From positions 1-56,768 of the forward strand of contig JAKSCG010000002.1 of assembly GCA_022360715.1 (NCBI GenBank): DNA of 56,768 nucleotides, in the 5' to 3' direction. The position numbers and the translations under genes are program-made. The notes under the pieces were generated by a model. That model was not told the origin of the DNA. It ran no database searches and saw nothing but the letters and a program-made list of their open reading frames with translations. The DNA is from Halanaerobiales bacterium. Its GTDB lineage: Bacteria > Bacillota > Halanaerobiia > Halanaerobiales > DTU029. Positions 17,099 through 26,164 of this stretch are shown piece by piece (position 1 is the stretch's first letter; each line of letters starts with the position of its first letter).

Positions 17099-17461
17099 TT
17101 AAGCTAGCTTTTGGCCGACAGCACTATCTCTTTTAAAAATGAATTCCATATTAAGGGTTTTGATAATAACTCCTTTTTTCATAAAAACCGCATTCATGGT
17201 ATTGAAACCCAGGATAAAAGGGATGTGGACGGTATTGCTTCGATTACGTTGTTGGATAATCATTAAACCGATTTTTTCACAGCCCTTTGTCCACTTCTGA
17301 CTCTGTTTTTTGCTCAGCGGTTTGATCGAAATCCGGTCGATCGTAGTGATAAAGTTAGTTATTTTAATCTGATCCTGGCGGATTTCTACCGCCGTTTTTA
17401 CTCCGCGATAATCCTGTAATAGTTTATTAAAAATATCTTCGAAAGTTGACAGCCTTTTCAT
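17099..17461 (-). CDS. Hypothetical protein (120 residues)
   Basis: I do not recognise this family. The protein is basic, about 120 residues, without signal peptide or membrane helix. It appears to alternate beta strands and one or two helices, with 'FEDIFNKLLQDYRGVKTAVEI' at the N-terminus and 'VHIPFILGFNTMNAVFMKKG' in the middle. The start is ATG 17461, preceded by a G-rich stretch (GGGGGGGCTGA); TTG 17464 is also possible. It lies downstream of the ybaB-like gene on the same strand, separated by about 140 bases. It ends three bases from the convergent HD-GYP stop. Confidence 0.6.
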   Translation of the reverse strand: MKRLSTFEDIFNKLLQDYRGVKTAVEIRQDQIKITNFITTIDRISIKPLSKKQSQKWTKGCEKIGLMIIQQRNRSNTVHIPFILGFNTMNAVFMKKGVIIKTLNMEFIFKRDSAVGQKLA

Positions 17462-17602
17462 CAATCAGCCCCCCCGTAACTATACTTATTTCCATTATAG
17501 CCACTTTGCTTTTGCTTTATACCTGCTCCGGCTCCAGCCAGGCAGTTTTTATAAAATGGGCCTGAAAGCCATTGTCGGCTGCAGGCCAAAGGAAAAGCTA
17601 TC

Positions 17603-17929
17603 TTAAAATAATCCCGGTATGTCCGGCAGGTTAACCTCCCCAACTATCTCTTTTTTTCTGGTTATTTCCAGTTGCTTAGCTTGCTGTAAGCCATTGTTGG
17701 TAGCCTGAATCAAAGCCCGGCGTAAATCTTCTTGATTGATTGTTCCAAAGGCTTCGAAGTTTAACTGGTAGTCGAGTAATTTACCGGTTCCGGAGACAAT
17801 CGCGGTAACTATCTCCCCATCGTCATTGCCTTTGACCGTAGTTTCCGCCAGCTCTTCCTGCAGATTTTTTAACTGCCTTTTAATCATCTCTATTTTTCCC
17901 AGGATACTATTCATATTCATATTTTCCAT
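17603..17929 (-). CDS. YbaB/EbfC family nucleoid-associated protein
   Basis: A 108-residue DNA-binding protein of the YbaB/EbfC family. Features are an N-terminal amphipathic helix 'MIKRQLKNLQEELAETTVKG', a central beta region 'GEIVTAIVSGTGKLLDYQL', a helix 'EDLRRALIQATNNGLQQAKQL', and the family-typical ending 'LPDIPGLF'. Members form dimers that bind and compact DNA. It is not next to dnaX or recR as in many genomes, so it may be a second copy. A GGAGGTGA ribosome site lies 10 bases before ATG 17929. Confidence 0.85.
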   Translation of the reverse strand: MENMNMNSILGKIEMIKRQLKNLQEELAETTVKGNDDGEIVTAIVSGTGKLLDYQLNFEAFGTINQEDLRRALIQATNNGLQQAKQLEITRKKEIVGEVNLPDIPGLF

Positions 17930-18066
17930 GCTGATTCCTTCACCTCCTTTTCCATTTATATGTAGTTAATCTTAAATTAATGTTAATAATTATTAGGATC
18001 AAGAATTATTTAAAAAAAAGAGGGTTTATTATAGTTATCGCGAAATAGATCCTTAACGAATAAACA

Positions 18067-18130
18067 AAACATTGTTTCGCAAAAAGAAACACGCTACTCA
18101 ATTTACTTCATTTAGCAAAACAGTGTTTTG
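18067..18130. promoter_or_regulatory. Paired palindromic operators upstream of the sugar-acid operon
   Basis: AAACA-T-TGTTT (18067-18077) and the perfect 15-base palindrome CAAAACA-G-TGTTTTG (18116-18130) are centred 51 bases apart. Between them TGTTTC (18073-18078) and GAAACA (18086-18091) form another inverted repeat. The AAACA/TGTTT pattern resembles IclR/KdgR-type operators of sugar-acid genes. No regulator gene lies in the window, so the trans-acting factor is unknown. Confidence 0.5.
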
Positions 18131-18196
18131 ATTTTGCGTAGAAGGGGGTGAATCTGGTTTTTTTTATTTTTTAATCCCAAAAAGGAGGAATAAAAA

Positions 18197-19183
18197 ATGA
18201 ATAAGTGGTTGAAAGGACTAAGCTTTATCATCATAACGGTTATCTTGGTCAGTGGTTTAGTGGGAGCTACCACTTTGAAGGTTGCTAACTATTATGCTGT
18301 CGATCATCCGGTCAATCAGGCTTTACGGGAAGAGTTTAAAACTATCGTCGAAAAAGAGACTGCCGGTAAAATTAAAGTGCAGATTTTCCCCAATAACCAG
18401 TTAGGTGATGAACAGGAATTTATTGAAGGGGTGCAGTTGGGGACGATTGAGATGGCAATGACAGGTAATATGTGGGAAAATACCATTCCGGTTTTTAAAA
18501 TTATCCAGTTACCCTATGTTTTTAAAGGTTATCAACATGCCAATGCTGTTTTAAACGGACCGATCGGGGCAGAGATCTACCAGAAGCTGGCGCCGTTAAA
18601 TGTTAAGGTGCTCGGTTCTTTCCCTAACGGCTTTAGAACTATTTCCAATAATAAACGGGCCATCAATAGTCTGGCAGATACCAAAGGGGTTAAACTCCGT
18701 GTCTACCAGGGTGAAACAATTATTAATTTAATGAAAGCCTTAGGTTTTGATGTAGTAGTGATGAATATGAGCGAGATCTTTACCGCTTTGCAGCAGGGAG
18801 TAGTAGACGGCCAGGACAACAGTTTAGTCACCACTTATTATGCCGGTTGGTATGATGTGCAGAAACATGTAGCGATCACCAACCATATTTACGGACCGGG
18901 TTACCTGGTGGTAAATAGTGATCTCTGGCAGGGATTTTCCGTTCAAGAAAAAGAAATTATCAATCGAGCTGCGACGACTACAATGGAAAAAATTATGAGT
19001 TCTGTGATCGAGCAGGAAGCAGATGTGCTCGCAAAGATCAAAGCCAAAGGACTGGAAGTAACCCATCCTGACCTGAGCTTTTTTAAGACGGCGGCTCAAC
19101 CGATTATGGATCAATATTTGAAAGAATACCCGCAATATCAGGATATTGTTAATCAGATCGAGGAATTAAGCCAGGAATTCTAA
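18197..19183 (+). CDS. dctP: TRAP transporter substrate-binding protein (DctP family)
   Basis: A secreted binding protein of 328 residues with a signal peptide (MNKWLKGLSFIIITVILVSG, cleavage near residue 25). DctP-family features include 'EFKTIVEKETAGKIKVQIFPNNQLGDE' and 'VKLRVYQGETIINLMKALGF', where the conserved Arg contacts the substrate carboxylate. 'EIFTALQQGVVDGQDNSL' is the family hallmark. It delivers a carboxylated substrate to DctQM. Its position ahead of dgoD, kdgK and eda suggests a hexonate such as galactonate. The ribosome site is AAAGGAGGA. A strong hairpin follows the gene. Confidence 0.93.
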   Translation: MNKWLKGLSFIIITVILVSGLVGATTLKVANYYAVDHPVNQALREEFKTIVEKETAGKIKVQIFPNNQLGDEQEFIEGVQLGTIEMAMTGNMWENTIPVFKIIQLPYVFKGYQHANAVLNGPIGAEIYQKLAPLNVKVLGSFPNGFRTISNNKRAINSLADTKGVKLRVYQGETIINLMKALGFDVVVMNMSEIFTALQQGVVDGQDNSLVTTYYAGWYDVQKHVAITNHIYGPGYLVVNSDLWQGFSVQEKEIINRAATTTMEKIMSSVIEQEADVLAKIKAKGLEVTHPDLSFFKTAAQPIMDQYLKEYPQYQDIVNQIEELSQEF

Positions 19184-19195
19184 GCATTTAACCGG

Positions 19196-19227
19196 GGTTA
19201 GGTGTTGCTGGGCGGTAACACCTAACC
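19196..19227 (+). other. Intercistronic hairpin between dctP and dctQ
   Basis: GGTTAGGTGTT (19196-19206) and AACACCTAACC (19217-19227) form a perfect 11-bp stem with a 10-base loop. No U-run follows, so it is more likely a leaky stop or a 3'-end stabiliser that raises binding-protein mRNA above the permease mRNA than a full terminator. Confidence 0.65.
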
Positions 19228-19258
19228 TTAACTAAAGGATTGGGAAAAGGGGGCTGTT

Positions 19259-19756
19259 ATGAAAAGGCTTTATCACTATATATATCGGTGTGTCGATTTT
19301 TTAGTGCTGGCTATGTTGCTTTTGATTGTGACAACTATTTCACTCAATGTTGTAGCCCGCTATTTTGGCCGGGCTTTTACCTGGATTGATGAATTAAGCC
19401 GCTTGGCCTTTGTCTGGATGTCATTTATGGCGATTGTAGCGGGTTTGCGCCGGAAACTGCATCCTTCATTTAATTTATTGCTGAGAAAGATGAGTGGTCT
19501 GGGGGCGAAATTACTCTTATCTTTAATCAATCTGTTAATTTTAGTCTTTTTACTGTATTTATTAAGCGGAGGGGTTGCTTATATTACCCGGGTTTATTTG
19601 CAGACTACCGCCATTTTAAAAATCTCGGTGGCCTGGAAGTACGCGGCCGTACCGGTAGCGGCAGCTTTAATGTCGATCGAAATTATTAAACAACTGGTAA
19701 TGCTCTGGAAAGATGAGTCGACTGTCTGGGCAGAACAGAGGAGCGAGGTGATTTAA
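19259..19756 (+). CDS. dctQ: TRAP transporter small permease (DctQ family)
   Basis: A 165-residue membrane protein with four hydrophobic helices, as expected for DctQ. The typical 'NVVARYFGRAFTWIDELSRLAFVWMSFMAIV' region (about 29-60) is present, with the conserved W-x-D-E. It pairs with DctM to form the TRAP permease. It ends directly before the TTG start of dctM. Confidence 0.92.
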   Translation: MKRLYHYIYRCVDFLVLAMLLLIVTTISLNVVARYFGRAFTWIDELSRLAFVWMSFMAIVAGLRRKLHPSFNLLLRKMSGLGAKLLLSLINLLILVFLLYLLSGGVAYITRVYLQTTAILKISVAWKYAAVPVAAALMSIEIIKQLVMLWKDESTVWAEQRSEVI

Positions 19757-21031
19757 TTGACGGTAATTCTTGCTTTTTTAGGCTCTTTGCTGGGTTTTAC
19801 GCTGTTGGGTGTGCCGATCGGTTTTGGCTTAGGTTTAACTGCGATTATTCTGATGTTCTTAAGCGGGATGGTTGATCCGATGATCCTGGCCAGACGACTG
19901 GTTACCGGGGTGGATTCTTATACTTTATTGGCCATCCCTTTTTTTATGTTAGCCGGAGAAATAATGAATAAGGCCGGTCTGGTCAATGATATCCTCAAAT
20001 TTGCTGATGCCCTGGTCGGTCGTCTCCGCGGGGGACTGGCCTATGTTAATGTAGTCGCCAGTATGCTTTTTGCCGGAATTAGTGGTTCAGCAGTGGCCGA
20101 TACAGCAGCCTTAGGGTCTTTGGAGATCCCGATGATGGAAAAAAACGGCTATGACAAGCCCTTTGCCTCGGCGATCACAGCAGCTTCTGCGGTAATCGGG
20201 CCAATCATTCCGCCCAGTATTCCGATGATTATTTTGGGTTCGATTGCCCAATTATCAATTGCCCGGTTATTTCTCGGCGGGGCTATTCCCGGGATATTAA
20301 TCGGTTTGGCCTTGCTCACGATCTGTTATCTGATCGCCAAAAAAAGGGATTATCCGGTCGGTAAAAGTGTGTCCATCCGTGATTTTTTCCGGGTATTTAA
20401 AAAGACGATCTGGGCGATTATTTTACCGCTTATTATTTTGTTCGGGATCGTCGGCGGAATCTTTACCGCTACTGAAGCCGGTGCAATTGCAGTAATGTAT
20501 GCCGTGTTAATCTCCTTTGTCGTATATGATGTTAAGCTAAAAGATTATCCGGGTATACTGAGAGGGGCGGCGCTAAATACCGGTATTGTGATGCTGGTCT
20601 GCGGAGCGGCGATGGCCTTGACCTGGTTTCTGGCGGTGGCCCAGGTTCCGCAAATCCTGACAGCCTTTTTATTGGGGATAACCAATAACAAATTTGTTTT
20701 CCTGCTATTGCTTAATATTTTATTATTCCTGGTCGGAATGGTCATTGATTTAACCCCGGCCTTATTCCTGTTGGTGCCAATCTTATTGCCGATTAGTAGG
20801 GCTTACGGGATCGATCCGATTCACTTTGGTGTAATTATGGTCACAAATCTCTGTGTGGGCTTAATAACCCCACCGGTCGGAACAGTGCTTTATGTGACTA
20901 ATTCTGTTTCCAAAATAAACTTAGAAGAGCTGGTCAGAGAACTTTTCCCGATGTACCTGGTATTATTTGTAGTATTAATGTTAATAACCTATGTTCCGGC
21001 CTTTGTTTTATGGCTACCGGCCCTGTTTTAA
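19757..21031 (+). CDS. dctM: TRAP transporter large permease (DctM family)
   Basis: A 424-residue protein with about 12 membrane helices. DctM signatures include 'LLAIPFFMLAGEIMNKAG' and 'MLFAGISGSAVADTAALGSLEIPMM'. 'ASAVIGPIIPPSIPMIILG' and 'HFGVIMVTNLCVGLITPPVG' follow. It forms the Na+-driven transport channel. The start is TTG 19757, immediately after the dctQ stop, with GAGGTG upstream inside dctQ. TRAP systems import organic acids with high affinity. Confidence 0.94.
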   Translation: MTVILAFLGSLLGFTLLGVPIGFGLGLTAIILMFLSGMVDPMILARRLVTGVDSYTLLAIPFFMLAGEIMNKAGLVNDILKFADALVGRLRGGLAYVNVVASMLFAGISGSAVADTAALGSLEIPMMEKNGYDKPFASAITAASAVIGPIIPPSIPMIILGSIAQLSIARLFLGGAIPGILIGLALLTICYLIAKKRDYPVGKSVSIRDFFRVFKKTIWAIILPLIILFGIVGGIFTATEAGAIAVMYAVLISFVVYDVKLKDYPGILRGAALNTGIVMLVCGAAMALTWFLAVAQVPQILTAFLLGITNNKFVFLLLLNILLFLVGMVIDLTPALFLLVPILLPISRAYGIDPIHFGVIMVTNLCVGLITPPVGTVLYVTNSVSKINLEELVRELFPMYLVLFVVLMLITYVPAFVLWLPALF

Positions 21032-21055
21032 TTATTTTATTCAGGAGGAAATGTT

Positions 21056-22318
21056 ATGAAGATCGATTTTCTTTATCCGGAGATTAAAGGGGTAGAAATA
21101 CCGAACAAAAACTTCTGGGGTCGATATACCCTGGCGGCCCGGAAAGCGGAGCAAGACCCGGCCGAATTAATTCGAGCTGCCCTGTTCAACCCGATTGGCG
21201 CTGAGCCACTGGAAAAGAGGATAAAAAAAGGGGACCAGGTCTTAATATTAGCAGATGATAACACCAGATCAACTCCGGTTGAGCAGATTTTAAAGGTCTT
21301 GCTGCCAGTATTGAATAAGATTGGAGTAAGGAGGGGAGATATTAAGATCTTGATTGCGTTGGGAACACATCGGCCCATGACCAAACCGGAGTTGATTGCC
21401 AAACTGGGGGAATGGGTCGTTGAGCAATATCAGGTCGAAAACCATCGTTGGGCGCAGCAAGCAGATAATCTCTATTACGGCCAGACCGCCCGGGGGATTA
21501 AAGTTTATGGCAATAAACAACTGAAAGCAGCAGACTTGATCATTGGGCTCGGTCATATTGTCCCCCATCGGGTCGCCGGTTTTTCCGGGGGAGGTAAGAT
21601 TGTTCAGCCCGGGGTTTGTACCGGCGAAACTACCGGACAAACCCACTGGCTCAGTGCGCAGGTTTCCGGCGAGGAGATCATGGGAAAACGCGATAATCCG
21701 GTCCGGGAAGAGATCGATCAGGCAGCCAGGCTGATCGGCTTAGACTATATCGTTAATGTGGTCCAGAACTCGGCCGGGCAGATTATCGGTGTTTTTGCCG
21801 GGGATTTCATCGCTGCCCACCGGGCCGGTTGTGAGCTGGCCCGGGAAGTTTACGGGGTCAAGATTCCGCAAGCCGATATTGTGATCACTGATTCTTATCC
21901 GGCTGACCTCGAATTGTGGCAAGCGGCTAAAGGTATTTATACCGCTGAATTGGTCTTAAAAAAAGGGGGAGTGGTGATCCTGGTTACTCCCTGTCCGGAA
22001 GGGATTGCTACTACCCACCCCGAAGTAGAGAAATATGGGTATAGTTCGTTGGCGAGAGTTAAGACTTTAATTAGTTCGGGTCAATTAACGGAGTTAAGTG
22101 TTGCCGCCCATTTAGTACATGTCGGTCGGGTGATTAAGGAAAAAGGGAGCGGGATCATGGTTTCACCCGGAATACCGGAGCAAACCATTAAAAAAATCGG
22201 CTTTATACCGGCTGACACGGTTGACCAGGCCTTGACTTACGCCCTGGCGCAAAAAGGCCTCCATTCTTCAGTGATTGTGTTGCTTAATGCCGGTGAAATG
22301 CTCCCGCTGGTTGAATAA
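21056..22318 (+). CDS. LarA-family nickel-dependent hydroxyacid racemase/epimerase
   Basis: A 420-residue LarA-superfamily protein. Lactate racemase uses a nickel-pincer cofactor bound to a lysine to move hydride at C2 of a 2-hydroxy acid. The conserved residues are present at nearly LarA spacing: 'DDNTRSTP' near 66, 'GTHRPMT' (His near 104), '[16 protein letters not shown]' (His near 171, cofactor Lys near 181) and 'GQTHWLS' (His near 197). Because it sits between a TRAP transporter and dgoD, I infer a sugar-acid C2 epimerase rather than lactate racemase. LarB, LarC and LarE, needed to make the cofactor, are not in the window. Confidence 0.85.
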   Translation: MKIDFLYPEIKGVEIPNKNFWGRYTLAARKAEQDPAELIRAALFNPIGAEPLEKRIKKGDQVLILADDNTRSTPVEQILKVLLPVLNKIGVRRGDIKILIALGTHRPMTKPELIAKLGEWVVEQYQVENHRWAQQADNLYYGQTARGIKVYGNKQLKAADLIIGLGHIVPHRVAGFSGGGKIVQPGVCTGETTGQTHWLSAQVSGEEIMGKRDNPVREEIDQAARLIGLDYIVNVVQNSAGQIIGVFAGDFIAAHRAGCELAREVYGVKIPQADIVITDSYPADLELWQAAKGIYTAELVLKKGGVVILVTPCPEGIATTHPEVEKYGYSSLARVKTLISSGQLTELSVAAHLVHVGRVIKEKGSGIMVSPGIPEQTIKKIGFIPADTVDQALTYALAQKGLHSSVIVLLNAGEMLPLVE

Positions 22319-22359
22319 AGGAGAAAAATTGTTGTATCATAACTGAGAAAGGTGATTTG

Positions 22360-23508
22360 ATGAAGATTATCAATTTGCAGTCTTACCTGGTACCTCCCCG
22401 CTGGCTGTTTTTAGAGATTGAAACCGACCAGGGAATTAGTGGCTGGGGTGAGCCGATAGTTGAAGGAAGGGCGGCAACTGTCAAAGCTGCGGTGCAGGAA
22501 TTAAGTAGTTACTTAATTGGCCAGGACCCGCTAAAGATTGAAAAGCACTGGCAGGTTTTATACCGGGGTGGATTTTACCGCGGCGGTCCGATCTTAATGA
22601 GTGCGATTGCCGGTATTGACCAGGCTCTTTGGGATATTAAGGGGAAGTATTTTAATGCCCCTGTATACCAGCTGTTGGGTGGAAGCTGTCGTGATTCTAT
22701 TCGAGTTTATTCCTGGATTGGTGGAGATCGACCGAGTGATGTCGGCCAGGCTGCTCAAGAAAGGGTAGCAGCCGGTTTTACTGCCGTCAAAATGAATGCT
22801 ACAGCCGAGTTACAATATATTGATTCATATGCCAAGATTGAGCAGGTGATCGCCAGAATTGCTCGGATCAGGGAAGCAGTCGGTCAGGAGATCGGGATCG
22901 GGGTCGATTTCCACGGACGAGTCCATAAACCGATGGCTAAGACGCTGGTTAAAGCACTGGAACCTTACCGGCCGATGTTTATTGAAGAACCTTTTTTGCC
23001 GGAAAACAATCAATACCTGAAAGATTTAGCGAGATTAACCCCTATTCCGATTGCGACCGGGGAAAGGATGTATTCCCGCTGGGATTTTAAAAATTTACTT
23101 AGTGCCGGTTATGTTGATCTGATCCAGCCGGATCTTTCTCATGCCGGGGGGATAACCGAGTGCAAAAAGATTGCCGCAATGGCTGAGGCTTATGATATAG
23201 CAGTAGCATTTCACTGCCCTTTAGGACCGATTGCGCTGGCCGCCTGTTTGCAGGTAGATGCAACTGCCCATAATGCCGTTATTCAGGAACAAAGTTTGGG
23301 ATTACATTATCATCAGGGTAGTGAGCTGTTGGACTATTTGGTCGATCAAACGGTATTTGCTTACCAGGACGGTTATGTCAAGATTCCGCAGGGACCAGGA
23401 TTAGGGATCGAGATCAATAAAGAATATGTACTGAAGATGGCCGGGAAAGGACATAATTGGAAAAATCCGCTCTGGTATCATCAAGATGGGACGATTGCCG
23501 AATGGTAA
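22360..23508 (+). CDS. dgoD: D-galactonate dehydratase
   Basis: A 382-residue enolase-superfamily dehydratase that turns D-galactonate into 2-keto-3-deoxy-D-galactonate. It resembles E. coli DgoD along its whole length, for example '[23 protein letters not shown]', '[10 protein letters not shown]', '[18 protein letters not shown]', '[13 protein letters not shown]', and the ending '[14 protein letters not shown]'. The metal and catalytic residues fall near DgoD numbers: Asp 183 and His 185 in 'VDFHGR', Glu 209 in 'IEEP', Glu 235 in 'TGERM' and His 285 in 'FHCPLG'. The start is ATG 22360 behind GGTGA. Related substrates such as gluconate cannot be fully excluded, but the DgoD match is strong. 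Confidence 0.92.
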   Translation: MKIINLQSYLVPPRWLFLEIETDQGISGWGEPIVEGRAATVKAAVQELSSYLIGQDPLKIEKHWQVLYRGGFYRGGPILMSAIAGIDQALWDIKGKYFNAPVYQLLGGSCRDSIRVYSWIGGDRPSDVGQAAQERVAAGFTAVKMNATAELQYIDSYAKIEQVIARIARIREAVGQEIGIGVDFHGRVHKPMAKTLVKALEPYRPMFIEEPFLPENNQYLKDLARLTPIPIATGERMYSRWDFKNLLSAGYVDLIQPDLSHAGGITECKKIAAMAEAYDIAVAFHCPLGPIALAACLQVDATAHNAVIQEQSLGLHYHQGSELLDYLVDQTVFAYQDGYVKIPQGPGLGIEINKEYVLKMAGKGHNWKNPLWYHQDGTIAEW

Positions 23509-23524
23509 AGAAGGAGGTAAGTTA

Positions 23525-24505
23525 ATGGCTAAATTTAAAGTATTAGTGACAGATTATGAATATCAGACCCTGGAGTATGAAGAAAGAATAATTAAAGCGA
23601 TTGACGGTGAGCTGTTGAAAGCCCAATGCAGGACTGAGGAAGAAGTGATTACCGCCGCCCGGGGAGTTGATGCCCTGCTCGTTCAGTATGCCCCGATCAG
23701 TCGCCAGGTCTTTAGCGCCCGACCGGAGTTGAAAGCTGTTGCCCGTTACGGGGTAGGGGTTGATGTAATCGACCTGGAAGCAGCTACCGAGCATGGTGTT
23801 TGTGTAGTTAATGTGCCGGATTACTGTGAAGACGAGGTAGCTGACCAGACCCTGTCCTTATTGCTGGCCTGTGCCCGGAAGACCATTTTGCTGAACAATT
23901 ACCTTAAAAAAGGGAATTGGGACTATCAGATTGCTCAACCCATTTATCGATTAAAAGGGAAGAAACTCGGACTGCTCGGCTTTGGTAAAATTCCGCGTAA
24001 TCTGGCGGCCAAGGCGGTAGCGCTTGGCTTGGAAGTAATTGCCTATGACCCGTATGTTGAGCAGCAACTGGCTGAGCAATTAGGAGTAGAACTGCTCCAA
24101 CTGGAACAAGTGTTAAAGCGAGCAGATTTTGTCTCCGTCCATCTCCCCTTGAATGAAAAAACCAGGTATTTACTGGCTGAAGAAGAGTTTAAAATGATGA
24201 AAAGATCGGCATATTTGATTAATACTGCCCGGGGGGCAGTTATTGCGGAAAAAGCATTAATCAATGCCTTAAGGAGGGGAGATTTGGCCGGGGCCGCCCT
24301 GGATGTTACGGAAAAAGAGCCGATTAATCAGGATAACCCGCTGTTGCAGCTGGATAATACAATTATTACCCCCCATGTCGGTTGGTATTCCGAAGAGGCC
24401 CAGATCGAACTCCAGACCAAAGCAGCCCAAGGGGTAGCCGATGTTTTGCTCGGTAAAAAACCGGCTTATCTGGTTAATCAAAGTGTCTGGAACCAAGTAT
24501 CTTAG
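23525..24505 (+). CDS. D-isomer-specific 2-hydroxyacid dehydrogenase
   Basis: A 326-residue NAD-dependent dehydrogenase of the D-2-hydroxyacid/phosphoglycerate dehydrogenase family, closest in style to the CtBP-like branch. The nucleotide-binding loop is 'KLGLLGFGKIPRNLA' (about 143-157). The catalytic set is 'NTARGAVI' (Arg near 232), an Asp-Glu pair in 'LDVTEKEP' (Glu near 261) and 'TPHVGWYSEEA' (His near 285). It starts at ATG 23525 behind AGGAGG; upstream codons in frame overlap dgoD and are not used. Its substrate here is unknown. It could interconvert a 2-keto acid and a hydroxyacid entering or leaving the pathway. Confidence 0.85.
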   Translation: MAKFKVLVTDYEYQTLEYEERIIKAIDGELLKAQCRTEEEVITAARGVDALLVQYAPISRQVFSARPELKAVARYGVGVDVIDLEAATEHGVCVVNVPDYCEDEVADQTLSLLLACARKTILLNNYLKKGNWDYQIAQPIYRLKGKKLGLLGFGKIPRNLAAKAVALGLEVIAYDPYVEQQLAEQLGVELLQLEQVLKRADFVSVHLPLNEKTRYLLAEEEFKMMKRSAYLINTARGAVIAEKALINALRRGDLAGAALDVTEKEPINQDNPLLQLDNTIITPHVGWYSEEAQIELQTKAAQGVADVLLGKKPAYLVNQSVWNQVS

Positions 24506-24520
24506 AAGGGGATGGTGCAA

Positions 24521-25474
24521 ATGACGGTAGAAGTAGTTACATTTGGCGAGACCATGATTTTATTTAATCCGGGGGAAAGCGGTTCTTTAAAATATGTGAA
24601 TCAATTCACTAAACAGATCGGTGGGGCCGAATCGAATTTTGCAATTGGCCTGGCCCATTTAGGGATCAGAGCAGGTTGGATTAGCAGATTAGGAAATGAT
24701 AGTCTCGGTGATTATATGGAAGCCTTAATCCGGGGGGAGGGAGTAGATGTATCCAGGGTAAAAAGAGATCCGGAATATCCGACCGGTTTAATGATTAAAG
24801 AGAGAAAGGACTTAGGGGAAAGCAAGGTCTATTACTACCGGAAAAATTCCGCCGCCAGCCGCTTATCGCCGGCCGACCTGGATGAGGAGTATCTTAGCCA
24901 GGCCAAATATTTACATATAACCGGAATCACGCCGGCCCTGAGTTCGAGCTGCCGGGAGGCAGTATATCATGCGATCAAGATTGCCCGGGCCAATGGTTTG
25001 CAGGTTACTTTTGATCCTAATCTCAGATTAAAACTGTGGCCGCGTCAGGAGATGAGAAGGGTAATTCTCGATCTATGTCGCAGCGTAGATATTGTCCTAC
25101 CCGGTTTAAGTGAAGGACAGCTTCTCTTTCAAAAAGAAGAGCAAGATGAAATACTGGACGAGTTTTTAAAACTGGGTCCGGCTGTTGTAGTAATGAAAAC
25201 CGGGGCCGAAGGAGCGGTCGTTGCTACTCCGGATAGTCGGGAAAAGGTCGCCGGATATCCGGTCGAACGGATTGTCGATCCAATCGGGGCCGGTGACGGC
25301 TTTGCCGCCGGTTTTGTAACCGGTTTATTAAAGGGTTATAGCCTGGTTGAGTCGGTTCAACTGGCCAATGCGGTCGGTGCTTTTGCCTTGACTGTTAAAG
25401 GAGATATTGAGGGGTTACCGACCTGGGATGAATTACAGGTGTTTTTAGGGCAGGCCGAGGAGATCGGCCGATAG
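24521..25474 (+). CDS. kdgK: 2-keto-3-deoxygluconate kinase (PfkB family)
   Basis: A 317-residue PfkB-family sugar kinase that phosphorylates 2-keto-3-deoxygluconate or the galacto epimer on C6. The N-terminal signature 'VTFGETMILFNP' and 'QIGGAESNFAIGLAHLGI' bind sugar. The C-terminal 'DPIGAGDGFAAGF' (near 253) supplies the catalytic Asp and anion hole. 'VYYYRKNSAASRLSPADLD' is typical of KdgK. I choose ATG 24521, with AAGGGG nine bases upstream, over the ATG at 24512. It acts between dgoD and the aldolase. Confidence 0.92.
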   Translation: MTVEVVTFGETMILFNPGESGSLKYVNQFTKQIGGAESNFAIGLAHLGIRAGWISRLGNDSLGDYMEALIRGEGVDVSRVKRDPEYPTGLMIKERKDLGESKVYYYRKNSAASRLSPADLDEEYLSQAKYLHITGITPALSSSCREAVYHAIKIARANGLQVTFDPNLRLKLWPRQEMRRVILDLCRSVDIVLPGLSEGQLLFQKEEQDEILDEFLKLGPAVVVMKTGAEGAVVATPDSREKVAGYPVERIVDPIGAGDGFAAGFVTGLLKGYSLVESVQLANAVGAFALTVKGDIEGLPTWDELQVFLGQAEEIGR

Positions 25475-25507
25475 GTTGATTAAACTATCGAAAGCAGAGG
25501 TGTTAAA

Positions 25508-26164
25508 ATGATGGAAAAAATCAAGGTACTCCAACTGATCGAAGAGACCGGTATTGTTGCCGTTATCCGGGGGATGGAACCAGCCAAAATGGCCAAGATT
25601 GCTAAGGCCCTGGTCGCCGGGGGAATAAAAGCCCTGGAGGTAACGATGAATAGTCCGAAACCATTAAAGATGATCGAAGAAGTAAAGGCCCTGGTAGCCG
25701 ATACCGATGTGGTGATTGGTGCCGGTACTGTTCTCGATCCGGAAAGTGCCCGGTCGGCTATTCTGGCCGGAGCGGAGTTTATTTTCTCCCCCAGTCTCAA
25801 TCCGGAGGTAATCACGATAGCTAATCGCTATGGAAAGCTGGTTATGCCCGGGGTGATGACCCCAACCGAGATGGTAACGGCCTGGGAGGCCGGAGCGGAT
25901 CTGGTTAAAATTTTCCCGGCCAATGTGGTCGGACCGGTTTTTCTGAAAAGTGTGCAGGCCCCGTTGCCGCAAATAAGGATGATCCCGACCGGGGGAATTA
26001 GTCTGGCTAATGCTGCTTCTTACCTTGAAGCCGGGGCTATTGCCTTAGGTGTGGGGGGCGGATTGTTGGCGCAAGAGTTAATTGCCGGTGAAGATTATCA
26101 GGCCTTAACCGAGCGAGCTCAAGCTTTTTGCCGATTAGTTGAGAAGACCAGAGCCGTAAATTAA
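25508..26164 (+). CDS. eda: 2-keto-3-deoxy-6-phosphogluconate/galactonate aldolase
   Basis: A 218-residue class I aldolase that splits KDPG (or KDPGal) into pyruvate and glyceraldehyde 3-phosphate. 'KALEVTMNSPKPL' holds the catalytic Glu near 44, 'GAGTVLDPESARSAILAGAEFIFSPSL' is the conserved central region, and 'ADLVKIFPANVVGP' holds the Schiff-base Lys near 134. 'IPTGGISLANAASYLEAGA' binds phosphate. It is the last gene of the operon, with GAGGTG before the ATG. The stereochemistry (Eda versus DgoA) cannot be read from sequence; the DgoD neighbour suggests KDPGal. Confidence 0.93.
   Translation: MMEKIKVLQLIEETGIVAVIRGMEPAKMAKIAKALVAGGIKALEVTMNSPKPLKMIEEVKALVADTDVVIGAGTVLDPESARSAILAGAEFIFSPSLNPEVITIANRYGKLVMPGVMTPTEMVTAWEAGADLVKIFPANVVGPVFLKSVQAPLPQIRMIPTGGISLANAASYLEAGAIALGVGGGLLAQELIAGEDYQALTERAQAFCRLVEKTRAVN

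Noticed and set aside
17461..17643. A 60-codon minus-strand ORF between ybaB-like and the hypothetical gene
   Set aside because: It begins inside the ybaB-like gene, has no ribosome site, and its composition (Gly/Ser/Tyr/Lys mix) shows no domain. I treat it as chance.
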